This document shows positions 25,335 to 33,800 of a stretch of 36,421 nt of DNA, one piece after another. The translations under genes were made by a program, and so were the position numbers. Where the stretch lies: contig JAJZGG010000022.1 in NCBI GenBank assembly GCA_021804965.1, forward strand, positions 1 through 36,421, given 5' to 3'. Below the pieces are notes generated by a model. The model had not been told where the DNA came from and did not search any database. It saw only the letters and a program-made list of their open reading frames with translations. The stretch is from Acidobacteriota bacterium (GTDB lineage Bacteria; Acidobacteriota; Terriglobia; Terriglobales; Acidobacteriaceae). Each line of letters begins with the position of its first letter. The first letter of the stretch is position 1.

Positions 25335-26231
25335 TCAGTGACTGGAGCCATGGGAAGTACCAGAGTGAGAACGGTCCGGAAAGAACGCGGAAGCCGCGAT
25401 GGTGGTCAGCAGAATCGCGCCCAGAATACCCAGCGAGAGCACGATGGGAATCTCCACCCAATGGCGAAGCAGCATTTTGGCTCCCACAAAAACCAGCAGC
25501 ACGGCCAGCCCATGATGCAGAAACCGCACGCGATCCAGCAAGCCGGCAAGCACAAAATAGAGGGAACGGAGTCCCAGAACGGCGGCGATATTTGAGGTGT
25601 AGACGACAAACGGACTGTGCGAGAGCGCCAGGACTGCCGGGATCGAATCCAACGCAAACAGCAGATCCGTCAGTTCCACTGCGAGGATGACCCAGAGGAT
25701 GGAGGGAGCACGCTGCTGCAGTCGACGCAGCCAGTTCGGTGCAATCGCCTCCTCGGCCGGCTTCTGGCGCAGCAGGCGCATGGCCAGCACGATCAGCAGC
25801 ACCCCGAGAAGATCATCCATCCATGCAAGCCGATGCAGCAGTACAATCCCCAGGCTGATGAAAAGCGCTCGCAGAACGATGGCTCCACCCACGCCCCAAA
25901 GCAGGGCCCGGCGCTGGCTGCGCACATCCAGCCCAAAGCTGCGAAACAGCAGGAGAAACACAAACAGGTTGTCGATGCTCAGCGAAGTTTCCACCAGATA
26001 GCCGCCCAGAAACTCCAGCGCCGGCTGGTGCCCCTGGCGTAGATTCAGCCAGAACGCAAAGCCCAATGCGCAGAGTGCGATGGCCAGGCTGGATAGCGCG
26101 GCCAGGCCTGTTGTGCGGCGTGCGGAGGAGGCAATGGGCAGCGCAGCATCCAGCAGGAGCAGCAACAGAACCACTGCATGAAAACCAATCCACCAGGACA
26201 ATGGCGCACCGGCAATGGAGTGGGAAAGCAT
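25335..26231 (-). CDS. terC: TerC/Alx-family integral membrane protein (probable manganese exporter)
   Basis: A 298-residue protein with about eight to nine membrane helices. Both family metal-site motifs are present: ETSLSIDNLFVFLLLFRSF (about 80-98), with conserved Glu and Asp-Asn, and AVELTDLLFALDSIPAVLAL (about 185-204), with Asp pairs. Family knowledge: TerC/Alx proteins (MeeF and MeeY in Bacillus) export Mn(II) and help load metal into secreted enzymes. That fits its place 33 bases downstream of an exported glutaminyl cyclase and the Tat genes. A weak TACCAT box lies 7 bases before the ATG, but operon transcription is the simpler reading. It ends with a His/Ser-rich tail (DRSHSGTSHGSSH). 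Confidence 0.93.
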   Translation of the reverse strand: MLSHSIAGAPLSWWIGFHAVVLLLLLLDAALPIASSARRTTGLAALSSLAIALCALGFAFWLNLRQGHQPALEFLGGYLVETSLSIDNLFVFLLLFRSFGLDVRSQRRALLWGVGGAIVLRALFISLGIVLLHRLAWMDDLLGVLLIVLAMRLLRQKPAEEAIAPNWLRRLQQRAPSILWVILAVELTDLLFALDSIPAVLALSHSPFVVYTSNIAAVLGLRSLYFVLAGLLDRVRFLHHGLAVLLVFVGAKMLLRHWVEIPIVLSLGILGAILLTTIAASAFFPDRSHSGTSHGSSH

Positions 26232-26264
26232 GGGATCGATGGTATCGCAGATGCTGCAGCCAGC

Positions 26265-27176
26265 CTATGGGCGCTGGTTCAGCAGATGGATCGACTCCAG
26301 CAGCACATCTCCCACAATGGTCAGGCTGTGTGCGCTGATCTTGTCCATCGTGTCCTCGGCGGTGTGATGCCAGCCATCCGGCATGGCCATCGTGTGCGGT
26401 CCGTAGTCGCTGTCGATGATGTCCACGGCCGGCACTCCGCGCTGCAGGAAGGGATCATGGTCGTCCCCTTCTGCGCCCTGCTGCTTGTAAAAATAGCGTG
26501 CGTGGCCTGTAATGCGCGCTGCCTGACCGACCAGATCAGAAAGCCAGAGCGTGGATGTGGTATCGCGCATGATATCGAGATCCTTGTCGCCCAGCATGTC
26601 GGTCAGCAGAAAGGCCTTGATCCGCGAGAGCGTCCCGTCCTGCGCCCACTTTGCAGCCAGATGACGGCTGCCATAGGTATGATCTTCGCCCTGCCAGCTT
26701 TGGAATGCCTCTTCCCCATCGAGGAAGACCAGCCAGACACTGTAGCCGTCGAGTTTGCCGCCAACCATATGTGTCCGCAACTCATTGGCCATCTCAAGCA
26801 GCAGGCCTGTGGTAGAGCCGCCATCATTGGCTCCTACGAAGCCGATATTGCGCAACGGATAATTCGTCTCGTAATGCGTGGCCAGGACGATAATGCCGTT
26901 TTTGCGTCCAGGGAAGCGGGCAATAAAGTTACGCATCGGAACCGGACCGATCACGGTATTGGCCGTGAAGGCATCCTCTTCCAGATTGTCGTGGCGAAGC
27001 TGTGCACGCAGGTACGCTTCTGCCTTCGCATGCCCGGGACCAAGACACCATCGCGGGCCAATGGCGACAAAATCCCGCGCATAGTCATAGGCGCGATCCC
27101 CGGAAAAATGCTCCTGCGCTGCGGCAAGCGATGGAAGAAGGGAGAGCAGCAGAAGGATGGACATCAGTTGCTTCAT
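26265..27176 (-). CDS. secreted glutaminyl-peptide cyclotransferase-like M28 enzyme
   Basis: A 303-residue protein with a signal peptide cleaved after AAA20, leaving its own N-terminus as Gln21. The M28 fold carries D118 (GANDGG), E155/E156 (FLDGEEAF), D193 (LLTDMLG), D238-D239 (GDDHDPFLQRGVP) and W269-H270 (GWHHTAEDT). The combination FLDGEEAF...YGSRHLAAK...DDHxPFLxRGVP...WH matches animal-type glutaminyl cyclases, which convert N-terminal Gln to pyroglutamate, more closely than M28 aminopeptidases. By analogy with human QC, E155 would be the acid-base and D118, E156 and H270 the zinc ligands. The ATG overlaps the tatC stop (ATGA) and has an AAGGAGA site. Aminopeptidase activity is the main alternative. 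Confidence 0.87.
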   Translation of the reverse strand: MKQLMSILLLLSLLPSLAAAQEHFSGDRAYDYARDFVAIGPRWCLGPGHAKAEAYLRAQLRHDNLEEDAFTANTVIGPVPMRNFIARFPGRKNGIIVLATHYETNYPLRNIGFVGANDGGSTTGLLLEMANELRTHMVGGKLDGYSVWLVFLDGEEAFQSWQGEDHTYGSRHLAAKWAQDGTLSRIKAFLLTDMLGDKDLDIMRDTTSTLWLSDLVGQAARITGHARYFYKQQGAEGDDHDPFLQRGVPAVDIIDSDYGPHTMAMPDGWHHTAEDTMDKISAHSLTIVGDVLLESIHLLNQRP

Positions 27177-27982
27177 GCAGACTTCTCCTTTGCATTACGT
27201 CGCGATGGATGCACCCACCACGCCACAGCAATACTGATGAGATAGAGCAGCAGCATCGGAATGGCAAAGGCAAACTGGGTGGGAATATCCGGCGACGGGG
27301 TGATGATCTCCACAATGATAAAGATGATGAGAATCGCGTAGCGGATGTTCTTCCAGAGGAATCTGGGACTTACGATGCCGAAGAGCGCCAGAAAGAAGAT
27401 GACGACGGGCAGCTCAAACGTGGCTCCCATGCCGAGAATCAGCGAGAAGAAAAAGCTGGTGTACTCCTCCACACTGATGATGGGATGAACCCCCAGATTG
27501 TGGCTGAGATCGATGATCAGGAACTTGAGCATTCCCGGAAACACGAAGAAGTAGCCCAAGCCAGCACCGGTAAGAAACAGTCCGACCGCTGAGCCCATGA
27601 ATGGGATCACGAATCGCTTTTCGCGCTGATACAGTCCAGGCGCAATGAACAGCCAGACCTGAAAGAGGATATAGGGCGAGGCCAGAATGGCTGCGCCAAC
27701 CAGCGGAATCTGAATATAGCGCAGGTTGACGAGATCAGCCGGGTGGGTAAAGTTGAGCTGAATGCCGATTCGTGTGAGCGGAGCCTGCATCAGGCTATAG
27801 AGCTGCGGCGCAAAGATGACAGCCACCAGGTAGCCCAGAACCAGTGCAATCGCAGAGTGAATCAGGCGTCGGCGCAGCTCGTCAAGATGCTCAAAGAGCG
27901 ACATCCCGGGCAGCTCTGCCCGTTCGCTGACGGCAGCCTTAGCGCGATCAATGATGTCGGGATTTGGCGTGGAGCTATTCAT
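27173..27982 (-). CDS. tatC: Sec-independent protein translocase TatC
   Basis: A 269-residue polytopic membrane protein, the signal-peptide receptor of the twin-arginine translocase. The conserved N-terminal motif MSLFEHLDELRRRLIHS (about residues 27-43) precedes six hydrophobic helices. PADLVNLRYIQIPLVGAAILASPYILFQVWLFIAPGLYQREKRF is typical of the central region. The end is basic (HPSRRNAKEKSA). It overlaps tatB by 8 bases upstream and the cyclase gene by 4 bases downstream, so all three are probably translated together. No obvious twin-arginine substrate lies in the window. Confidence 0.97.
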   Translation of the reverse strand: MNSSTPNPDIIDRAKAAVSERAELPGMSLFEHLDELRRRLIHSAIALVLGYLVAVIFAPQLYSLMQAPLTRIGIQLNFTHPADLVNLRYIQIPLVGAAILASPYILFQVWLFIAPGLYQREKRFVIPFMGSAVGLFLTGAGLGYFFVFPGMLKFLIIDLSHNLGVHPIISVEEYTSFFFSLILGMGATFELPVVIFFLALFGIVSPRFLWKNIRYAILIIFIIVEIITPSPDIPTQFAFAIPMLLLYLISIAVAWWVHPSRRNAKEKSA

Positions 27983-28580
27983 GATTTTCCAGCGGTTCGG
28001 GGCTGAGCGGTGCCGTAAATTCCGCAGTGGCGACGATCGATTCCTTTGAGGAGTCCGTGCTGGCTGCAGACTGTTCTTCGACTACCGAAGGTGGCACAAG
28101 CCCACGGAAGGCGCGGGGCACAACACTGCCCTGGGCAGGCGGCTGAATGCTGGGAAATGCGGATGCCGTCGGCTCAGGTTCTGCCGTCAATCCCGCAGCA
28201 TCTGCCTCGGCTGGCAGCAGAGCGCCGGACTCGGATACAGGCAGGGATGCACCTGCCTCCGTGGAGACTGCCGGCTGGCCCCCTTGTGCAAAGTCGGGAG
28301 CTGGCGGCGGTGTGTGCGGCGCTTCTGCGGTGGCGGCAGAGAGCTTGCGCTGGCGCTCGACTTCCTCGCTCAGCCGCAGCTCCTCTTCCATCTGGAATTT
28401 GAAGTCGTTGGAGATCTTGCGGAACTCATACATGAGCTTGCCGATCTGACGGCCAATCTCCGGCAGGCGGCGAGGGCCAAAGACCATGAGGGCAAGCAGC
28501 ATGAGCAGCATCGTGTCGGGGATACCGATGCTGGCCGCAGATACGGCAGACGGAATGGCGGTTGGCAGTAACATCAACAT
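27975..28580 (-). CDS. tatB: TatA/TatB-family twin-arginine translocase subunit
   Basis: A 201-residue protein: an N-terminal membrane helix (PDTMLLMLLALMVFG), the family hinge FGPRRLPEIGRQIGKLM, and an amphipathic helix EFRKISNDFKFQMEEELRLSEEVERQRKL. It then has a Pro/Ala/Glu-rich disordered tail of about 120 residues. The length and charged helix favour TatB over TatA, but one protein may do both jobs. The start at 28580 (ATG) has no clear ribosome site; ATGs at 28574 and 28667 are alternatives. It is first of tatB-tatC-cyclase and overlaps tatC by 8 bases. The FAD oxidoreductase ends 217 bases upstream. Confidence 0.9.
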   Translation of the reverse strand: MLMLLPTAIPSAVSAASIGIPDTMLLMLLALMVFGPRRLPEIGRQIGKLMYEFRKISNDFKFQMEEELRLSEEVERQRKLSAATAEAPHTPPPAPDFAQGGQPAVSTEAGASLPVSESGALLPAEADAAGLTAEPEPTASAFPSIQPPAQGSVVPRAFRGLVPPSVVEEQSAASTDSSKESIVATAEFTAPLSPEPLENHE

Positions 28581-28637
28581 TCGGGAAAGCCTGGGACAGG
28601 TGCTCCGTGCGGCGAAACTCTGGTTATCTTCCACTCC

Positions 28638-28667
28638 ATGATACGCGGCAAAGTTGGCTGCCTCCAA
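28638..28667 (-). promoter_or_regulatory. possible tatB promoter with overlapping dyad
   Basis: On the minus strand TTGGAG (28662-28667), an 18-base spacer and TATCAT (28638-28643) lie 57 bases before the tatB ATG. A 6-bp inverted repeat AGTTGG/CCAACT (28652-28657, 28664-28669) overlaps the -35. The -35 match is poor. Nothing else recognisable lies in the 217-base gap 28581-28797. Confidence 0.25.
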
Positions 28668-28797
28668 CTGCAGGATCTTCCCACTGCAGGATTGAGCGCC
28701 GCCATTGGAAATACGCCGGAATCAAAGCTCCGGATGGCTCCTCCTGCCGGACCAAGTTCTCTGGGCGGGCTCGGATTCTCGAAACCACCGCTATGAT

Positions 28798-30135
28798 TCA
28801 GCTGCGCTCTGCCGCCAGAATCCGCTCCGCAGCCAGTCTGCCACTGACGAGAGCCCCCTGAATCGAGGGACTGGTCAGGTGATCGCCGCAGAGCACAATG
28901 CCGCTGTCCGTAGGCGCTGCTGAAACCACAGGCAGCACCGAGGTCATAGGGAGCGCGTACTGAATGGGGTAGCCTGCCAGAACCTGCCACTGATGCACGG
29001 CATTGCCGAACCAGCGGCGCAGGTGGTTGCGTGTCTCCTGCTCCAGCGTGTGCATGGATTCATCGGTCTCCGGAGCAGCTCCCACGATATTGGCGCAAAT
29101 CAGATGCGCACCTGCCGGAGCGTAGGCTGCCGAGGCTTGCGACATCACCGCCAGATGGTTCACCGGGCCAGCCGTCGGACCCTCCCCGTTGAGCGCCAGC
29201 ACCGGCTCCTCCAGCGGGGAGTGGCTGGCTGCGTAATAGAACGTGGTGGTGCGGTTCCAGATGCGCGCCGGAGCCACGCCCGGCGTACGGACAGAGGCCA
29301 TCAGCTTGCGGCTGACGGGTTCCGGCGTGGCCAGAATCAGACGCCGCGCCGCAATTGCCTGCCCCGAATCCAGATGAACGATCCAGGAATCCACCCCTTT
29401 TCCCGCAGCCGTTTTGCGCTCCAGCCGCTCCACGCGCTGGCCGCACTGCAGCATTCCCGATGGCAGCGCATCGGCCAGTTGCTGCGGGATTGCCTGCATG
29501 CCCAGCCGCGGCACCACCGCATTGCCCGTGGCAAAGAGCCGGAAGAGCCAGCGAAACCACCGCGACGAGGTGCTGAGATTTCTCTCCAGAAATACCCCGC
29601 CGAAAAACGGGGAGAAGAAACGATCCAGAATCGCGGAAGAGAACCCTCGGTTACGCAGAAAGTCCCGTGCCGACTCGTCAAATTCGGTATTGTCCGTAAA
29701 CGGATCGAAGCGCAGCACATCCCGGCGCAGACGCGCGACCAGCAGCTTGTCCTGTAGTGGAAGAATGGGATCGATGGCAAAGCGCAGCGCGCGTGCCGGC
29801 TCGCGATAGGGATCGGCAAAGCGATGAAATCGCCCGCCGTGAAAGACCATGGCGCCCGGGCGAAAGGCGCACAGATCCAGCGCCTGATAATCCAGCACCG
29901 CCTGCGCCTCCGGATATCCGGTAAGCAGAACCTGAAATCCGCGATCCAGCCGGAAGCCGTTCATCTCGTCGGTTCGGACGCGTCCGCCAACGGAAGACTC
30001 CGCCTCGATCAGCTGCACCCGCAGGCCGGAGGCGGCCAGTCGCCGCGCACAGGCCAGACCGGCAATGCCGGCACCCACAATGACAACATCCTTGGAATCG
30101 GCAGCAGTCAGTTCAGGTTGCGATGGGGTTGTCAT
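28798..30135 (-). CDS. FAD/NAD(P)-dependent oxidoreductase of the amine-oxidase/phytoene-desaturase superfamily
   Basis: A 445-residue flavoprotein. The dinucleotide motif DVVIVGAGIAGLACARRL (G21-x-G23-x2-G26) ends in Glu of LIEAESSVGGRVRTDE, the classic FAD ribose contact plus GG-R motif. The signature LDRGFQVLLTGYPEAQ and a C-terminal FAD loop (VLCGDHLTSPSIQGALVSGRLAAERIL) complete the fold. The substrate is unknown; it is not a clear match to protoporphyrinogen or coproporphyrinogen oxidase. The start at 30135 is chosen because TATACT lies 7 bases upstream with no Shine-Dalgarno, suggesting leaderless translation. It is divergent from the AhpD-like gene. Confidence 0.88.
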   Translation of the reverse strand: MTTPSQPELTAADSKDVVIVGAGIAGLACARRLAASGLRVQLIEAESSVGGRVRTDEMNGFRLDRGFQVLLTGYPEAQAVLDYQALDLCAFRPGAMVFHGGRFHRFADPYREPARALRFAIDPILPLQDKLLVARLRRDVLRFDPFTDNTEFDESARDFLRNRGFSSAILDRFFSPFFGGVFLERNLSTSSRWFRWLFRLFATGNAVVPRLGMQAIPQQLADALPSGMLQCGQRVERLERKTAAGKGVDSWIVHLDSGQAIAARRLILATPEPVSRKLMASVRTPGVAPARIWNRTTTFYYAASHSPLEEPVLALNGEGPTAGPVNHLAVMSQASAAYAPAGAHLICANIVGAAPETDESMHTLEQETRNHLRRWFGNAVHQWQVLAGYPIQYALPMTSVLPVVSAAPTDSGIVLCGDHLTSPSIQGALVSGRLAAERILAAERS

Positions 30136-30142
30136 CGTCCTG

Positions 30143-30148
30143 AGTATA
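30143..30148 (-). promoter_or_regulatory. -10 box (TATACT) for the FAD oxidoreductase, probably leaderless
   Basis: On the minus strand TATACT is followed by CAGGACG and then the ATG at 30135. There is no ribosome site with room to act if transcription starts at the usual distance from the box. Confidence 0.5.
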
Positions 30149-30158
30149 CGATGCGGGG

Positions 30159-30185
30159 TTGCTGGTTGCGTTTGCGCAATATAAA
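30159..30185 (+). promoter_or_regulatory. candidate promoter with operator dyad for the AhpD-like gene
   Basis: TTGCTG (30159-30164) and TATAAA (30180-30185) are separated by 15 bases that hold the inverted repeat TTGCG-TTTG-CGCAA (30166-30179). A repressor dyad between -35 and -10 is a common arrangement. The short spacer makes the promoter assignment tentative. Confidence 0.35.
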
Positions 30186-30227
30186 GCCGAAACCTATGAT
30201 GAGGAGGCAGGAATTGGAGGGTAGACA

Positions 30228-30803
30228 ATGTCCAGGATTCGTCGTGTGGAACGGGAAGAAGTATCTCCGGAGATGGTGGCGCTCTATGACGAAATTTTCG
30301 CCCAGCGCGGGAATGTGCCCAACATGTTTCGCACCATGGCGCATCGACCGGAGATCTTCCGCACCATGATGGCGCATTTCTCTGCCGTGCTGCACACCGG
30401 CACGGTCTCCACCGCGCTGAAGGAACTGATCATTGTGCGCACCTCGCAGATCAACGAGACGCCCTACTGCCTGGCGTCGCACACGGTGCTGGCGCGCAAC
30501 CTGGGCTGGTCGGACGAGCAGCTGAGCCATCTGGCGGAGTGGCCGGAGCGCAAGGATTTTTCTGCTGCAGAAAAAGCAGCGCTGCGGCTGGCTGAGACCG
30601 TCACGCGCAATGCCCATGCGCTCACCGAGGAGCAGTTTGCCGAGCTGCGCGAGCACTTCTCCGAGGGAGAGATTGTCGAACTCCTCTGCGCAATCGGGCT
30701 GTTCAACTACTTCAACCGCTTCAACAACGCCCTGCGCATGGAGCCGACCAAACCGGGCGAAGGTGCGCCTGCAAAGCCGCAAGCCGAGACGCAAACGGCC
30801 TGA
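30228..30803 (+). CDS. carboxymuconolactone decarboxylase/AhpD-like protein lacking the first Cys
   Basis: A 191-residue all-helical protein of the CMD/AhpD family. GGAGGG stands before the ATG. The family active site E-x11-C-x2-C-x3-H reads here as E66-x11-T78-P-Y-C81-LAS-H85: the proton-relay Glu, second Cys and His are kept, but the first Cys is Thr. Family knowledge: AhpD-type peroxidases need both Cys for peroxide reduction, so this member may act in another way or be a CMD-like decarboxylase or structural homologue. The C-terminal half (FSAAEKAALRLAETVTRNAHALTEEQFAEL, FNYFNRFNNALRMEP) is typical. A short Pro/Ala/Gln tail follows. It is convergent with the S53 protease across a perfect hairpin. 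Confidence 0.9.
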   Translation: MSRIRRVEREEVSPEMVALYDEIFAQRGNVPNMFRTMAHRPEIFRTMMAHFSAVLHTGTVSTALKELIIVRTSQINETPYCLASHTVLARNLGWSDEQLSHLAEWPERKDFSAAEKAALRLAETVTRNAHALTEEQFAELREHFSEGEIVELLCAIGLFNYFNRFNNALRMEPTKPGEGAPAKPQAETQTA

Positions 30804-30820
30804 AGCGCGACGCAGAGGCA

Positions 30821-30864
30821 AAAACAAGAGCGGGAGACGCCATCACGTCTCCCGCTCTTGTTTT
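30821..30864. terminator. perfect 19-bp bidirectional terminator
   Basis: Arms AAAACAAGAGCGGGAGACG (30821-30839) and CGTCTCCCGCTCTTGTTTT (30846-30864) pair without mismatch around a 6-base loop, with a T-run on each strand. It serves the convergent AhpD-like and S53 protease genes. Confidence 0.95.
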
Positions 30865-30881
30865 GTCGCCAGCGAATCTCG

Positions 30882-33800
30882 TCAGTTGACGGTGACGGTG
30901 ATGGTCGTGGTGGGTGCAGGGGTGATGGCCGGATTGCCTGTGCCAGTAACTGTGAAGGTATAGGAGCCGGCTGTGACGCCAGTGCTGCCGCCGCCGCCCG
31001 ATCCGCTGCTGCCACCACTCCCTCCGCAGGATGCCACGCCACCCACGAGGCCCACCAGCAGCAGCAGGCACCCCAGAAGAGCTGACCATCCCCGACGGCG
31101 ACGCGGCACACCCAGCAGCGCCAGGATGCCGAATGCCATGCCGCCAACCAGCACGCCTGTACTGCGGCGGCTGGCGGGTGTGGTGGTCGTGGTGCTGATG
31201 GTCACAGTTCCGGTGCTACTGGTCGCCGAACTGGAGAGCACAATGGGAGTGGTGGAAGCCGAACAGGTGGGCAGTACCGTTGCTCCGGTGGGAGACGCGG
31301 TCAAGGCGCAACTCAGGTTGATGTAACCGGCGTAACCACTGGTGCTGGAGACTGTAATCGTGGATGCGCCGCTGGAACCGGTGTTGATGGTTCCCAACGC
31401 GGAAGCGGCCACAGTATAGGTCGCTGTGGACGGAGTAATGGTGATTGAGGGCGTCTGGATGAGGCTGTTGTAGTAGGCATCCCCGCCGTAGCTGACCGTG
31501 AAGGTCTGCGTTCCTGTAGCAAAGGTGAAGCCCGGAATCGTCACCGTAACAGTGCCGCCACTCAGGGTTCCCCCATACGCGTAGGAACCTGCGCTGATCG
31601 TCACTTGTCCGGTAGGCGTGTTCCCTGCCGCGGAGGCTACGGTGACGGTGACTGCAAGTGCAGTGTTGGCAGAGATGCTGGTCTGCGCCGTACTCACGGT
31701 CATCGTGGGATTGGAAAATGCAGCCTGGGCAGTTGCCGTGCGGCTTGCCGCAGCATATGAGGTGTCCCCACTGTATTGAGCCGACAGGGTGGAAGCGCCG
31801 CCGAGGAAGAATCCGGCAGGCGCGCTGAAGGTGTATGTACCGGAGGCAAGCGTTCCGGTCAATCGCATGGAACCTGGCAAGGAACCATCCATCAGGGTAA
31901 GCGTCCCTGTCGGAGTTGCGCCCGAGCCGGTCACGGTGACCTGTACCTGTCCGGATGTCGTGGTGGTCAGCGAGGACGTGAGCACCTTGACCGTCACGGT
32001 CGGGGTAAGCACAGTCGCCGTGATCTGGACGGTTGCAGTGGCACTGTTGTAATTGCTGTCGCCGGAGTAGCTTGCCGTGATCGTATCCGTGCCATTGGTG
32101 AGTGTACCCGTGAATGTTGGCGTGCAGGAGCCACTGACCAGCGTGCAGGGCTGGAAGGTCAGTCCGCCACCGGAAAAGGTGATGGTCCCTGTGGGTGTCG
32201 GGAGCGTACCGGTTCCGCTTCCAGCGACAGCTCCACTAATCCGGAAGGCCTGATTGCCTGTGATGGTCGTCGAGTTGGGAGTCAGTGAAAGCGTGGCCGT
32301 GAACTTCATGACGTTGATGGTGACGGTCTGCGTTTCCAGCGGATAGTTCGCATCTCCGGAGTAGCTGACGGTGAGCGTATCGGCTCCTGCGGGCAGGGTT
32401 CCCGACGCCACCGAAAACGTGTACGCCCCGTTCGTGAGCGGTTGCGCCTGCGCCGTCAGTCCCGGCCCGGAAAGTGCCACCGTACCGGTCGGAGTTGTGC
32501 CCTTTGCGGAGACTGCCACCTGGATCGTCAGCGACTGACCCAGTTGGATGGATGTGGCCGAAGGTGTAAGCGTGAGTGCGGCCGATCCACTCCCAAGCGC
32601 TGACGTCCACGCATTCACCACATTGGCAACGTTCAGTGAGCCAAGACCGGTCGCATTGTCAAATCCTGTGGTTGCGCTGTAGCCATTCAGCACGCCATAG
32701 CCGTCACCACTGGTTTTAATAGTGCAGTCGTGCGAGTTAACGCCACAGGGCATGGCATTGGTGCCGGTATCAATGTCGTTGAAGTAGCAGCTTGTGCTTG
32801 TCGTCAGCCCTTCTGTTCGGCAGGCCGAATAGGTCTGCTTGGCACCCAGCCGGTAAAGCTCCGGATTGGCCAAGCCTTGTGCCGAGCCGGTTTTCTGGTT
32901 GATGAGCGCCATCACACCGGCCATCGCAGGTGACGCTACTGAGGTCCCGCCAACCTCATCGCCTGAATACACTACATTTGAAGACGCAGAGCTGACGCAG
33001 CTGCCGTTGTCGGCGACGCAGATCAGATACGCGCTGCCGAGGAATCCGTTGGAGGCAAAGAAGGAGACATCCGGCAGATCACGTGCACTGTCTGAGGGAA
33101 TGCCCGTGACTCCGCTCTGCCACGCGGGTTTGGCGTAGCCTCCGGAGCAGCTGATGATCGACTGTCCATCACTGGTTGTGCAACTGCTGGCTCCGCCGCT
33201 TCCACCTACAGTGTCGATCAGAAAGGAAAGATCCACCTGGCCGTTGGTATCGTTTTTGATTGTCGTGTAATACTGCGAGACGAAGTTACAGGCAGACTCC
33301 GCATCCGTGGGGCCGGTGGCGTTGACACCTATTTTTTGCAGCTGGCTGGCATAGTTTTGCAGCGCACCCAGAATCAGCGGATTGGTGCAGGTATCATTCC
33401 ACGGAACTTCCGGCATGTAGTTGAGTGCGCTGGCTCCGGTGGTGGAGTTGTTGCTGGTGTTCCAGTAGGGCGAAGCCGTGGTGCCCCAATTCAGATCTGT
33501 GCCACCCACTGCCGTGTTATACGGCGTGGAGGCAAAGCCGCTGACCGTGGTGCCAAAAAGCGCGCCATAGGGCAGGCTGGTTGCCAGTCCCTGATCACAG
33601 CTTGCCGACCCGGAATCTCCGGCGGCCACAAAAACGGAGATCCCCTCCGTGGCTGCCGTCTCCCACTCGCTATTCAAAGCAGCGTTTCCACTTGTCCCCA
33701 ATTCCAGTTCGCAGGCACCATAGCTGACGTTCATGATCGGTGCCGTGCGGTTATCCACAATGTACTGAATGGAGGTAAAGAGCGTATCCGTGGTCTGAGA

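Noticed and set aside
26239-26244. TACCAT box 7 bases before the terC ATG as a leaderless promoter
   Set aside because: It matches only a loose TANNNT pattern, and the 33-base gap to the cyclase gene makes operon transcription the simpler reading.
28798-30135. FAD oxidoreductase as HemY/CgoX, completing the heme pathway
   Set aside because: The Rossmann and GG motifs are shared by the whole superfamily; the RGFQVLLTGYPEA segment fits a different subgroup, and it is not near the heme genes.
31423-31428. TATACT on the minus strand inside the S53 gene
   Set aside because: It encodes Tyr-Thr in a beta domain, with no start codon at the right distance.
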